Notes under the pieces: generated by a model | Databases searched by the model: none | The model's input: the letters and a program-made list of their open reading frames with translations, nothing else | What the model was told of the DNA's origin: nothing | Assembly: GCA_038240015.1 (NCBI GenBank) | Contig: JBBSEF010000012.1 | Span: forward strand, 1-59,270 | Length of the DNA stretch: 59,270 nt | Direction: 5' to 3' | Origin: CAHJXF01 sp038240015 | GTDB lineage: Bacteria; Pseudomonadota; Gammaproteobacteria; Burkholderiales; Burkholderiaceae_D | Position numbers and translations under genes: made by a program | Shown here: in pieces, positions 36,039 to 44,659 of the stretch | How the letters are laid out: each line of letters opens with the position of its first letter | How positions within the stretch are numbered: the stretch's first letter is position 1

Positions 36039-36760
36039 TGGCCAGCGTTCTATCGGTCGACGAGTTGAACGCCTGGTATGGCGAGTCGCACATCCTGCAT
36101 GGGGTGGACTTCGCAGTCGATGCGGGTGAGGTGGTGACGCTGCTCGGGCGCAACGGGTCCGGCCGGACCACGACGCTGCGCGCGATCATGGGATTGGTCG
36201 GTCGTCGCAGCGGGTCGATCAAGGTGGGCGGCGATGAGACGGTGAAACTTGCCTCGCATCAGATCGCGCGTATCGGCATCGGATACTGTCCCGAAGAGCG
36301 CGGCATTTTTTCGACCCTGACGGCCGAGGAGAATCTGATGTTGCCGCCGGCGCTCAAAGGCGTCGCGGGTGGGTTGGTCGGCGAGCCGATGCCGGTGCAG
36401 GAAATCTACGCGATGTTCCCCAACCTGAAGGAGCGCGCATCGAGTCCGGGTACGCGGCTGTCGGGCGGCGAGCAGCAGATGCTGGCGGTCGCGCGCATCT
36501 TGCGCACCGGCGCGCGCTTGCTGTTGCTCGATGAAATTTCCGAGGGCCTTGCGCCGGTCATCGTTCAGAAATTGGGCGAAGTCATTCGTACGCTCAAACA
36601 AAAGGGCTATACCGTGGTGCTGGTCGAGCAGAATTTTCGCTTCGCGGCGCCGCTCGCCGATCGCTTCTGCGTGATGGAGCACGGCAAAATCGTCAAGCGC
36701 TTCGTGCAATCCGAATTGCAAACCAACATGGAAATGTTGCACGAGTTTCTCGGCGTTTAG
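36038..36760 (+). CDS. livF: Branched-chain amino acid-type ABC transporter ATP-binding protein LivF, variant Walker A
   Basis: A 240-residue LivF-type ATPase, second ATPase of the heterodimer. The signature LSGGEQQMLAVARIL, Walker B RLLLLDEISEGLAP and switch LVEQNFRFA are conventional. Walker A reads GRNGSGRTTTLRAIMG: the catalytic lysine of GxxGxGKT is an arginine (codon CGG near 36172). Lysine-to-arginine at this site usually impairs ATP binding, so this subunit may be catalytically weak or dedicated to asymmetric function; similar LivF variants exist in relatives as far as I recall. The start ATG overlaps the livG stop. Confidence 0.88.
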   Translation: MASVLSVDELNAWYGESHILHGVDFAVDAGEVVTLLGRNGSGRTTTLRAIMGLVGRRSGSIKVGGDETVKLASHQIARIGIGYCPEERGIFSTLTAEENLMLPPALKGVAGGLVGEPMPVQEIYAMFPNLKERASSPGTRLSGGEQQMLAVARILRTGARLLLLDEISEGLAPVIVQKLGEVIRTLKQKGYTVVLVEQNFRFAAPLADRFCVMEHGKIVKRFVQSELQTNMEMLHEFLGV

Positions 36761-36792
36761 ATCACATACATTTTTTTGAAGAGGAGCAATAC

Positions 36793-38004
36793 ATGAAACT
36801 CAAGATCATCGCGGGTGCGCTGGCGGTTGCCGGCATGACCATGGCGGGTGGCGCGCAGGCGCAGTATTCCGGAGATGTCATCAGGATCGGATTCATCACC
36901 GATATCTCGGGGCTCTACTCCGACATCGACGGCCAAGGGGGCATCGAAGCGATCAAAATGGCGATTGCCGACATGGGCGGCAGCATCGGCGGCAAGAAGA
37001 TCGAGTTGCTGACTGCAGATCATCAAAACAAGGCCGACGTGGCCGTGAGCAAGGCGCGCGAGTGGTTTGATACGCAGGGCCTCGACATGCTGATCGGCGG
37101 AACCAACTCGGGCACAGCCATCGCGATGTCTAAAGTCGCGGCCGAGAAGAAGAAGCCCTTTCTCGCGGTCGGCCCGGGCTCGAACCGTTTGACCAACGAG
37201 GATTGCACGCCGTATACGATTCATTATGCGTACGACACGGTTGCTTTGGCCCAGGTGTCGGGTTCGCAGATCGTCAAGAACGGCGGCAAGAGTTGGTACT
37301 TCCTGACGGCCGACTATGCATTCGGCAGTTCGCTCGAGAAAGATGCGACCGAGGTGGTCAAGGCTAACGGGGGAACCGTGGTCGGTTCCGTGCGCCACCC
37401 GCTCTCGGCTTCGGACTTCTCGTCGTTCCTTCTGCAGGCGCAGTCATCGAAAGCGCAGATCCTCGGGCTCGCCAATGCGGGCGGCGACACGATCAATGCG
37501 ATCAAGGCCGCGAAGGAATTCGGCGTCACCAAGACAATGAAGATCGCGTCCCTCTTGATCTTCATCAACGACGTGCACAGTCTCGGGCTTCCGACCGCGC
37601 AAGGGCTGGTCGCCACGGACAGTTGGTATTGGGACAAGGACGCCGACAGCCGTGCGTGGTCGAAGCGCTATTTCGAAAAGATGAAGAAGGAGCCGTCGAG
37701 CCTGCAGGCGGCCGACTATTCGGTGACGTCGTTCTATCTGAACGCCGTGAAAGCGGCGGGTACCGATGATGGCGACAAGGTCATGGCGCAGATGAAGAAG
37801 TCGAAGGTCAATGATTTTTACGCAAAGGACGGCTACGTACGCGCCGACGGTCGCATGATTCACGAGATGTATTTGCTCGAGGTCAAGGCGCAGAGCGAGT
37901 CGAAGTATCCGTGGGACTACTACAAACTCGTTGCCAAGGTGCCGGGCGAGCAGGCGTTCCTCTCGGCGGCGAAGTCCGTTTGTCCGCTGCTCAAGAAATC
38001 GTGA
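36793..38004 (+). CDS. livK: Periplasmic substrate-binding protein of the liv transporter
   Basis: A 403-residue type I periplasmic binding protein. A Sec signal peptide ends near AQAQY (about residues 1-24). The mature N-terminus follows the family pattern VIRIGFITDISGLYSDIDG, with GGIEAIKMAIADMGG, and the hinge region typical of LivK-like proteins. The ligand is not obvious; such proteins bind branched-chain or aromatic amino acids, amides or carboxylates. An AGAGGAGCAA ribosome binding site precedes the ATG. A strong hairpin follows the gene, probably setting high expression of this subunit relative to the permeases. Confidence 0.92.
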   Translation: MKLKIIAGALAVAGMTMAGGAQAQYSGDVIRIGFITDISGLYSDIDGQGGIEAIKMAIADMGGSIGGKKIELLTADHQNKADVAVSKAREWFDTQGLDMLIGGTNSGTAIAMSKVAAEKKKPFLAVGPGSNRLTNEDCTPYTIHYAYDTVALAQVSGSQIVKNGGKSWYFLTADYAFGSSLEKDATEVVKANGGTVVGSVRHPLSASDFSSFLLQAQSSKAQILGLANAGGDTINAIKAAKEFGVTKTMKIASLLIFINDVHSLGLPTAQGLVATDSWYWDKDADSRAWSKRYFEKMKKEPSSLQAADYSVTSFYLNAVKAAGTDDGDKVMAQMKKSKVNDFYAKDGYVRADGRMIHEMYLLEVKAQSESKYPWDYYKLVAKVPGEQAFLSAAKSVCPLLKKS

Positions 38005-38021
38005 TCGACTCTCGCATGATT

Positions 38022-38045
38022 CACCGGCGTCGCGAGACGCCGGTG
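38022..38045 (+). terminator. Hairpin between livK and livH (attenuator or mRNA stabiliser)
   Basis: A perfect 10-base-pair stem (CACCGGCGTC paired with GACGCCGGTG) with a GCGA tetraloop lies 18 bases after the livK stop. No T-run follows, so read-through to livH is expected. Such hairpins after binding-protein genes typically stabilise the upstream message. Confidence 0.65.
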
Positions 38046-38074
38046 ACGGCATGTAATCCGCAACCTTACATCGC

Positions 38075-38962
38075 ATGACTGAAATCTTCGGTATCCCAAT
38101 TCAGGCCCTCCTCGGTCAGCTCTTGCTGGGCCTCGTCAACGGCTCGTTCTATGCGTTGTTGTCGCTTGGCCTTGCGGTGATTTTCGGTTTGCTCGGCATC
38201 GTCAACTTCGCACATGGCGCGCTCTACATGATGGGGGCGTACGCCGCGTGGATCATGCTCGACGAGTTCGGGATCAATTACTGGTTCGCACTGGTTCTCG
38301 CGCCGCTGGTGATTGCTGCACTCGGCATCGTGATCGAACGTCTGTTCTTGAAGCATCTGTACAAGCTGGATGCGCTGTACGGCTTGCTCCTCACCTTCGG
38401 ACTCGCATTGATCGCCGAAGGACTATTCATCCATCAATATGGTGTATCCGGTCAATCGTACGCGGTGCCCGAGGCATTGCAAGGTTCTACCGACATCGGC
38501 TTCATGACGTTGCCCAACTATCGCGCGTGGGTCGTTCTCGCGTCCATGGTCGTCTGCTTCACGACCTGGTTCCTGATCGAGAAGACGCGGCTTGGCTCGA
38601 CATTGCGAGCCGCGACCGAGAACGCGGCATTGGTCCAGGCCTTCGGCGTCAACGTACCGGTGATGGTGATGTGCACCTATGGGGCCGGTGCCGCGCTGGC
38701 CGCATTGGCGGGCGTGCTGGCTGCGCCCGTGATTCAGGTCACGCCGCTGATGGGGTCTAACCTCATCATCGTCGTCTTCGCGGTCGTCGTGATCGGTGGC
38801 ATGGGCTCGATCCTCGGCTCGATCGTGACCGGCCTCGCGCTGGGGTTGGTGGAAGGACTGACGCGCGTGTTCTATCCGGAAGCATCGAACGTGGTCGTGT
38901 TCGTCATCATGATCGTCGTGCTGATCCTTCGCCCGGCGGGTCTTTTCGGAAAGGGCGCTTGA
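38075..38962 (+). CDS. livH: Branched-chain amino acid-type ABC transporter permease LivH
   Basis: A 295-residue inner-membrane permease with about eight hydrophobic spans. The conserved N-terminal QLLLGLVNGSFYALLSLGLA and GIVNFAHGALYMMGAYAAW are LivH hallmarks, and the EAA-like loop contains LGSTLRAATENAALVQAFGV. The C-terminal GGMGSILGSIVTGLALGLVEG is also standard. It forms the membrane heterodimer with LivM encoded directly downstream. Confidence 0.93.
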   Translation: MTEIFGIPIQALLGQLLLGLVNGSFYALLSLGLAVIFGLLGIVNFAHGALYMMGAYAAWIMLDEFGINYWFALVLAPLVIAALGIVIERLFLKHLYKLDALYGLLLTFGLALIAEGLFIHQYGVSGQSYAVPEALQGSTDIGFMTLPNYRAWVVLASMVVCFTTWFLIEKTRLGSTLRAATENAALVQAFGVNVPVMVMCTYGAGAALAALAGVLAAPVIQVTPLMGSNLIIVVFAVVVIGGMGSILGSIVTGLALGLVEGLTRVFYPEASNVVVFVIMIVVLILRPAGLFGKGA

Positions 38963-38963
38963 C

Positions 38964-39911
38964 GTGCGTCTCGAGTCGCGATCACCGTTTGCCCTTGCGG
39001 GTTACGCCGCTCTGTTCGTGCTGGCGCTTGCCGCACCTTTCATCGGTCTTTATCCGGTCCTGGTGATGAAGGTATTGTGCTTCGCGATCTTCGCGTGTGC
39101 ATTCAATTTGCTGCTGGGTTATACGGGCCTGTTGTCATTCGGACATGCCGCGTTCTTTGGAGGCGCGGCGTATGGGACGGGTTGGATTGTGACGTCGATG
39201 AACGTCACGCCGGAGCTTGGCATTCTGTTCGGGGTGATGATCGCCGCCGCAATGGGCTTGGTCGTCGGTGCGATCGCCATTCGCCGGCAGGGCATTTATT
39301 TCGCGATGATCACGCTCGCGCTCGCGCAGATGGTGTTCTTCGTCTGCCTGCAGGCACCGTTCACGCATGGTGAAGATGGTCTGCAAGGCGTTCCGCGCGG
39401 CAGACTCTTCGGAATGATTTCGCTCGAGTCGAACACGAGCATGTATTACTTCGTGCTGGTTGTCTTTATCGCGGTGCTGCTGTTTATTCGGCGCATCGTT
39501 CATTCTCCCTTCGGTCAAGTATTGAAGGCAATTCGAGAGAACGAGCCTCGCGCGATTTCGCTCGGGTATGCCGTCGATCGCTATAAGTTGCTTGCCTTCG
39601 TTCTTTCGACGGCGTTGGCTGGGCTCGGCGGTTCGCTAAAAACTTTGGTGGTGCAATTGGCGACGCTCACTGATGTGCAATGGCAGATGTCGGGCGAGGT
39701 CATTCTCATGACGTTGCTCGGAGGATTGGGTACATTCTTCGGTCCCGTCTTGGGCGCGGGAATTGTCATTTCACTTCAGGATCTTCTCGCTGACCGCGTC
39801 GGATCATGGGTGACCGTCATCATCGGCGTCATCTTCGTGGTCTGCGTGCTGTTGTTTCGGCGTGGCATTGTCGGCGAGTTCGAAGCATTTCGGACAAGGC
39901 GTAAAGCTTAA
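38964..39911 (+). CDS. livM: Branched-chain amino acid-type ABC transporter permease LivM
   Basis: A 315-residue permease with 8-9 spans. The landmarks FNLLLGYTGLLSFGHAAFFG, RRQGIYFAMITLALAQMVFF and GGLGTFFGPVLGAGIVISLQ are typical of LivM. The start is a GTG one base after the livH stop, implying coupled translation. It closes the liv operon; the ribosomal-skip type close spacing and lack of an internal promoter support co-expression. Confidence 0.93.
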   Translation: MRLESRSPFALAGYAALFVLALAAPFIGLYPVLVMKVLCFAIFACAFNLLLGYTGLLSFGHAAFFGGAAYGTGWIVTSMNVTPELGILFGVMIAAAMGLVVGAIAIRRQGIYFAMITLALAQMVFFVCLQAPFTHGEDGLQGVPRGRLFGMISLESNTSMYYFVLVVFIAVLLFIRRIVHSPFGQVLKAIRENEPRAISLGYAVDRYKLLAFVLSTALAGLGGSLKTLVVQLATLTDVQWQMSGEVILMTLLGGLGTFFGPVLGAGIVISLQDLLADRVGSWVTVIIGVIFVVCVLLFRRGIVGEFEAFRTRRKA

Positions 39912-40231
39912 TCGACTTCTCTCCACGGCTTTTCTCGCGCGGTTCTCTTTGAACCACCCACGCCATTGCGTCGCACGACGCGTTTCGCGAGCATAGACCA
40001 TGATTCTGCCGCGCTCGATTGCGGCGAACCGTCATTAGAAGAGCTCTACCATCAGACCAGCGACGAGATCACCTTTCTCAAGCCAATGAAAAGTGAGCGG
40101 AGACATGGTGTTGCGTAGGAGTGTGCGCCCACACCCAGATCAATTTCTCTTTTATGTTTCACGTGAAACGTGGATGGCGTGGCTTCTCGGGAAGCGGGAT
40201 AATCACTCCTCTTTTTTATTGAGTGGTTTCT
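39912..40231 (+). other. Intergenic region upstream of mnmG with a parS site
   Basis: A 320-base non-coding stretch. It holds the parS site at 40155-40170, a small hairpin (GTGTG/CACAC, 40121-40134) and a second (GCTTC/GAAGC, 40182-40195). A T-rich patch at 40210-40219 precedes mnmG. I found no consensus DnaA boxes, so I cannot call this the replication origin although origins often lie upstream of gidA in related genomes. Confidence 0.55.
40155..40170. promoter_or_regulatory. parS centromere site 1
   Basis: The 16-mer TGTTTCACGTGAAACG matches the universal bacterial parS consensus TGTTTCACGTGAAACA at 15 of 16 positions. ParB (encoded 3.6 kb downstream) binds this site and spreads, and ParA then segregates the origin region. 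It lies 62 bases before mnmG. Confidence 0.95.
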
Positions 40232-42163
40232 ATGCAGGATCTCAAACGATTCGATGTGCTGGTTGTCGGTGGGGGACATGCGGGCACTGAAGCGGCCTTG
40301 GCTTCCGCGCGCATGGGCGCCGCCACTCTCTTGCTTACCCATAGCATCGAGACATTGGGGGCAATGAGCTGTAATCCCTCGGTCGGTGGAATCGGCAAAG
40401 GCCACCTCGTACGAGAGATCGATGCGCTAGGCGGCGTCATGGCCTTGGCGACCGACGAGGCGGGCATTCAATTCAGAATATTGAATCGCCGTAAGGGACC
40501 CGCCGTGCGTGCGACTCGCGCGCAAGCCGACCGTCTGCTGTACAAGGCGGCGATTCGGCGCCGTCTTGAAAATCAGCCCAACTTGTGGATATTTCAGGAG
40601 GCCGTAGACGATCTCATTTTGCATCATGACCGCGTTCGCGGTGTCATTACGCAGTCAGGGATACAGTTTTTGGCGTCTTCGGTTGTTCTGACGGCGGGAA
40701 CGTTTTTGAATGGTCGGATCCACGTCGGTCTTGAGAACTACGCTGCCGGTCGCGCAGGTGATCCTCCGGCGATATCCTTGGCTTCACGGCTCAAGGAACT
40801 CAAACTTCCCCAAGGGCGATTGAAGACGGGGACGCCGCCACGCATCGACGGCCGAAGCATCGATTTTACAGCGATGGAGGAACAAGCCGGAGATCAAGAA
40901 CCGGTCCCCGTTTTTTCCTTTCTTGGAAATCAGGGGATGCATCCCGCTCAACTGTCCTGCTGGATCACGCATACGAATCCAGCGACCCATCAGATCATTC
41001 GAGGGAACCTTGACCGATCGCCGATGTACAGCGGCGTCATCGAGGGCGTCGGCCCGCGTTATTGCCCTAGCATTGAAGACAAGATTCACAAGTTCGCGTC
41101 AAAGGACAGCCATCAGATCTTTTTGGAGCCGGAAGGTTTGACGACCCATGAGTTCTATCCCAATGGAATATCAACCAGCCTTCCATTCGATGTGCAGTGT
41201 GACCTCGTCCACACGATTCGCGGGCTGGAGAACGCGCATTTGCTTCGGCCCGGGTACGCGATCGAGTACGATTATTTCGATCCGCGCGCTCTCAAGAAAA
41301 CCTTGGAGATGAAGGCGATCGGGGGGTTGTTTTTTGCCGGGCAAATCAACGGTACCACCGGATACGAAGAAGCCGCGGCGCAAGGGTTGCTCGCGGGAAT
41401 CAACGCGGCAAGACTCGTTCAAGGATGGGACGCGTGGTTTCCGCAGCGCGACGAGGCCTATCTGGGCGTACTTGTCGATGATTTGACCACGAGGGGCGTG
41501 CTTGAACCATACCGAATGTTCACGAGCCGCGCAGAGTTTCGCTTGAGCCTGCGTGAGGACAACGCGGACGAACGTTTGACGGAGATCGGGCGGCAACTCG
41601 GTTGTGTGAACGACAAACGATGGGGCGCGTTCAATCGTAAGCGTGATGCTGTTTCACGTGAAACCGAACGCTTGCGTACGACGTGGGTTCACCCCAAAAC
41701 ACTGGATGCTGGAGACGCAGCGCGTGTCTTGGGTCAAGGCGTCGAACGAGAGTACCGGTTCCTCGATTTGCTTCGTCGTCCCGACGTCACTCATCGGGCA
41801 TTGATGACGCTTCGTACTGACGATGGATCTCTGATTCTTCAGAACTCGGAGGACGACGAGGTCATCGAACAAGTTGAAATCAACGCGAAGTACGCCGGCT
41901 ATGTAGCGCGGCAAAAAAACGAGGTAGCACGGGTGAGCGAACTCGAACACATGAAGTTGCCCCCCGGCATCGACTACGCCTTGGTGCGCGGACTGTCCTT
42001 CGAGGCTCGGCAAAAGCTCACCGCCCACATACCGACTACGATCGGCGAAGCTTCTCGAATTGCCGGGGTCACACCGGCGTCCATTTCATTGCTGTTGGTT
42101 CATCTCAAGCGCGGGTTGGGGCGGACATCCGTCAAGCGTCGCGACGAAGTCGCATCAGCATGA
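40232..42163 (+). CDS. mnmG: tRNA uridine 5-carboxymethylaminomethyl modification enzyme MnmG (GidA)
   Basis: A 643-residue FAD enzyme that with MnmE installs the cmnm5 group on wobble uridine 34 of certain tRNAs. The FAD-binding GGGHAGTEAALASARMG, NPSVGGIGKGHLVREIDALG, RRKGPAVRATRAQADR and INGTTGYEEAAAQG motifs are all present. The ATG at 40232 matches the family start (MQDLKRFDVLVVGGG); the GTG at 40223 is not needed. A second parS site is built into the coding sequence (residues AVSRET). First gene of the mnmG-rsmG-parA-parB cluster. Confidence 0.97.
   Translation: MQDLKRFDVLVVGGGHAGTEAALASARMGAATLLLTHSIETLGAMSCNPSVGGIGKGHLVREIDALGGVMALATDEAGIQFRILNRRKGPAVRATRAQADRLLYKAAIRRRLENQPNLWIFQEAVDDLILHHDRVRGVITQSGIQFLASSVVLTAGTFLNGRIHVGLENYAAGRAGDPPAISLASRLKELKLPQGRLKTGTPPRIDGRSIDFTAMEEQAGDQEPVPVFSFLGNQGMHPAQLSCWITHTNPATHQIIRGNLDRSPMYSGVIEGVGPRYCPSIEDKIHKFASKDSHQIFLEPEGLTTHEFYPNGISTSLPFDVQCDLVHTIRGLENAHLLRPGYAIEYDYFDPRALKKTLEMKAIGGLFFAGQINGTTGYEEAAAQGLLAGINAARLVQGWDAWFPQRDEAYLGVLVDDLTTRGVLEPYRMFTSRAEFRLSLREDNADERLTEIGRQLGCVNDKRWGAFNRKRDAVSRETERLRTTWVHPKTLDAGDAARVLGQGVEREYRFLDLLRRPDVTHRALMTLRTDDGSLILQNSEDDEVIEQVEINAKYAGYVARQKNEVARVSELEHMKLPPGIDYALVRGLSFEARQKLTAHIPTTIGEASRIAGVTPASISLLLVHLKRGLGRTSVKRRDEVASA
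41650..41665. promoter_or_regulatory. parS centromere site 2 inside mnmG
   Basis: TGTTTCACGTGAAACC matches the parS consensus at 15 of 16 positions and lies inside the mnmG reading frame, where it encodes VSRET with flanking codons. The two parS sites are about 1.5 kb apart on either side of most of mnmG. Confidence 0.95.
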
Positions 42164-42873
42164 TGGCGCAGCCCAAATTTCGCGCCGTATCGGCGCTGCC
42201 GAGTGGCGGCTATTCGGCGGAGGCGCCGACTCTGAATGAGATCCTTTCGCACAAGCTCCAAGAGGGTCTCGAATCCTTAGGTCTCTCACTCGCCGAAAAT
42301 CAAAAAGAGCTTTTGATCAAGTATCTCGCGCTCCTGGTTCAATGGAACGCGACCTACAATCTGACCAGTGTGCGTGACCCTACCGATATGCTCACGCTGC
42401 ACATTCTCGATTCGTTGTCGATTGTCGATCTCGTGCTCGGCACGGAGGCACTTGACGTGCTCGATGTAGGGACGGGAGCCGGCCTACCCGGAGTTCCTTT
42501 GGCGATCGCGTTGCCTCGACTGTCCATCCGATTGGTCGATGCGGTCGCCAAGAAAATTAGCTTTCTACAGCAGGTGAAGACCGCTCTCCAGCTTCCCAAC
42601 ATTATACCTCAGCATGCGAGAATAGAAGCACTTACTCTCGCCGAAAAGCCTACCGTCATAGTATCTCGCGCGTACGCCAATCTTACCAAAATGATTTTGT
42701 CCGTCAATCATCTCGCCGACCGATCAACGACCATTATCGCGATGAAAGGGATCATTCCAAGCGACGAACTCGGCGCACTTCCAGCACCATGGCACGTCAC
42801 CGACCTGCGCGTGCTCGATGTTCCGTTCGTCGACGCCCATCGCTGCGCCGTGGTTCTCAGGCGCGCGTCCTGA
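42160..42873 (+). CDS. rsmG: 16S rRNA 7-methylguanosine methyltransferase RsmG (GidB)
   Basis: A 237-residue SAM-dependent methyltransferase that modifies G527 of 16S rRNA; its loss gives low-level streptomycin resistance. The SAM motif DVGTGAGLPGVPLAIALP and KKISFLQQVKTALQL are visible. The ATG at 42160 overlaps the mnmG stop (ATGA). The first 30 residues are a variable extension before the conserved LQEGLESLGLSL; an ATG at 42163 is equally plausible. Confidence 0.94.
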   Translation: MMAQPKFRAVSALPSGGYSAEAPTLNEILSHKLQEGLESLGLSLAENQKELLIKYLALLVQWNATYNLTSVRDPTDMLTLHILDSLSIVDLVLGTEALDVLDVGTGAGLPGVPLAIALPRLSIRLVDAVAKKISFLQQVKTALQLPNIIPQHARIEALTLAEKPTVIVSRAYANLTKMILSVNHLADRSTTIIAMKGIIPSDELGALPAPWHVTDLRVLDVPFVDAHRCAVVLRRAS

Positions 42874-42894
42874 CCGCACCCTCGATCGAAGCTG

Positions 42895-43731
42895 ATGGCA
42901 AAAATATTCGCAGTCGCCAACCAAAAGGGGGGCGTCGGCAAAACGACCACGACGGTCAATCTGGCCGCCGCGCTGGCCGCTTTGAATCAGCGCGTTCTGC
43001 TGATCGATCTCGACCCTCAAGGCAACGCGACCATGGGATCGGGAATCGACAAGCGCACGTTGCCAACAAGTGTCTATCAAATGCTGCTCGGCCTGCAGCC
43101 GCTGCTCTCGGTCAGAAAACATTCCACGACCGGGCGATACGACGTTCTTCCTGCCAATCGCGAACTCGCGGGTGCCGAAATCGATCTGGTCGAGATGGAT
43201 CACCGCGAAACCCGGCTCAAGACTTCGCTCACACCCTACCTTTCAGAATACGATTTTGTCCTGATCGATTGTCCGCCTGCACTTTCTCTGCTGACTCTCA
43301 ATGGCCTCACCGCTGCGCAAGGCGTGATCATTCCAATGCAATGCGAGTACTACGCGCTCGAGGGTCTGTCTGACCTGGTGAACACGATCAAGCAGGTCCA
43401 TCGAAACTTCAACCCTGACCTCGAAATCATCGGGCTCTTGCGCGTGATGTTCGATCCTCGATCCACCTTGGCCAATCAGGTGTCCTCCCAACTCGAATCG
43501 CATTTTGGAGACAAAGTGTTCAAGACGCTGGTGCCTCGAAACATCCGACTCGCAGAAGCGCCTTCATACGGGATGCCGGGCGTGGTCTTCGACAAATCGA
43601 GCAAGGGGGCACAGGCCTATATCGCATTTGGCGCGGAGATGGTCGAACGATTCAAGCTTCGTCTCACGCCTTCTCCAAATGAAGCGACATCACCGGCTCG
43701 AATCGATTCAACAACGGCGAACGCAACATGA
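42895..43731 (+). CDS. parA: Chromosome partitioning ATPase ParA (Soj)
   Basis: A 278-residue deviant Walker ATPase. The deviant Walker A is KGGVGKTTTTVNLAAAL. Also present are LLIDLDPQGNATMGSG, FVLIDCPPALSLLTLNGL and the C-terminal ParA region IPRNIRLAEAPSYG-like sequence (VPRNIRLAEAPSYG). It drives segregation of ParB-parS complexes over the nucleoid. It is followed directly by parB with a 4-base overlap. Confidence 0.97.
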   Translation: MAKIFAVANQKGGVGKTTTTVNLAAALAALNQRVLLIDLDPQGNATMGSGIDKRTLPTSVYQMLLGLQPLLSVRKHSTTGRYDVLPANRELAGAEIDLVEMDHRETRLKTSLTPYLSEYDFVLIDCPPALSLLTLNGLTAAQGVIIPMQCEYYALEGLSDLVNTIKQVHRNFNPDLEIIGLLRVMFDPRSTLANQVSSQLESHFGDKVFKTLVPRNIRLAEAPSYGMPGVVFDKSSKGAQAYIAFGAEMVERFKLRLTPSPNEATSPARIDSTTANAT

Positions 43732-44618
43732 CCAAGAAGAAAGGCTTGGGACGCGGCCTCGAAGCGTTACTCGGCTCCAATGAAACCCCTATGGAAGCCA
43801 CAGAAGGCTCGAACGTTCCGCACTCGTTGCGCATCGACGTTTTGCAGCCGGGCAAGTATCAGCCTCGCACGAGAATGGACGAAGGCGCGCTCGCCGAATT
43901 GGCGGAGTCCATCAGATCTCAGGGAGTCATGCAGCCGATCCTGGTTCGCGCGATCGGCAACGCTCGCTACGAGATCATTGCCGGAGAGCGCCGCGTACGC
44001 GCTGCCGCGCTTGCAGGTCTCGGCGAGGTTCCGGTGCTCGTGCGCGATGTACCCGACGAGTCGGCCGCTGTCATGGCGCTGATCGAGAACATACAGCGCG
44101 AAGACTTGAACCCTCTGGAAGAGGCGCAAGGCGTGCAGCGCCTGATCTCCGAATTTCATCTGACACACGAGAGTGCGGCAAGCGCGATAGGTCGCTCGCG
44201 CAGCGCGACCTCAAACCTGCTGCGACTATTGAATCTCGCCAAGCCCGTGCAGAGCCTGCTGATGGCCGGTGACATCGACATGGGACACGCGCGCGCGCTG
44301 CTGTCGGTCGATGCTGCCACGCAGATCACGCTGGCCAATCAAATCGTTGCCAGACGCATGACCGTTCGAGATGCCGAACGCATGGTTTCGCGTGTCGGCG
44401 CGAGCTTCGAGTTGTCGCACTCGAAAGCGTCTCGATCGCGTGCCGCCAGCGATCGCGGGAATGACATCGCGCAATTGGAAACGGAATTGTCGGATCGCCT
44501 CGCGACGAAGGTCACGATCAAGATGCGCGGAAAGCGGCAGGGCCAATTGATGATTGCATTTGCCGACTTCGATCAACTCGAGGGCCTTCTCGAGACGCTC
44601 CGCAGCCGCAACGCCTGA
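43728..44618 (+). CDS. parB: Chromosome partitioning protein ParB (Spo0J), CTPase
   Basis: A 296-residue ParB. The N-terminal domain starts KKKGLGRGLEALLGSN. The CTP-binding/ParB motif is GERRVRAAALAGL, followed by the ALIENIQREDLNPLEEAQGV helix and a helix-turn-helix region (THESAASAIGRSRSATSNLL). The C-terminal dimerisation domain is also recognisable. It would bind the two parS sites flanking and inside mnmG. Confidence 0.97.
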   Translation: MTKKKGLGRGLEALLGSNETPMEATEGSNVPHSLRIDVLQPGKYQPRTRMDEGALAELAESIRSQGVMQPILVRAIGNARYEIIAGERRVRAAALAGLGEVPVLVRDVPDESAAVMALIENIQREDLNPLEEAQGVQRLISEFHLTHESAASAIGRSRSATSNLLRLLNLAKPVQSLLMAGDIDMGHARALLSVDAATQITLANQIVARRMTVRDAERMVSRVGASFELSHSKASRSRAASDRGNDIAQLETELSDRLATKVTIKMRGKRQGQLMIAFADFDQLEGLLETLRSRNA

Positions 44619-44659
44619 TGCCTCGATATTCGAACGAAGGACGTATCGCATGCGCTGGA

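Noticed and set aside
39912..40231. Possible replication origin upstream of mnmG
   Set aside because: Origins often lie here in relatives, but no DnaA-box cluster is visible in the gap.
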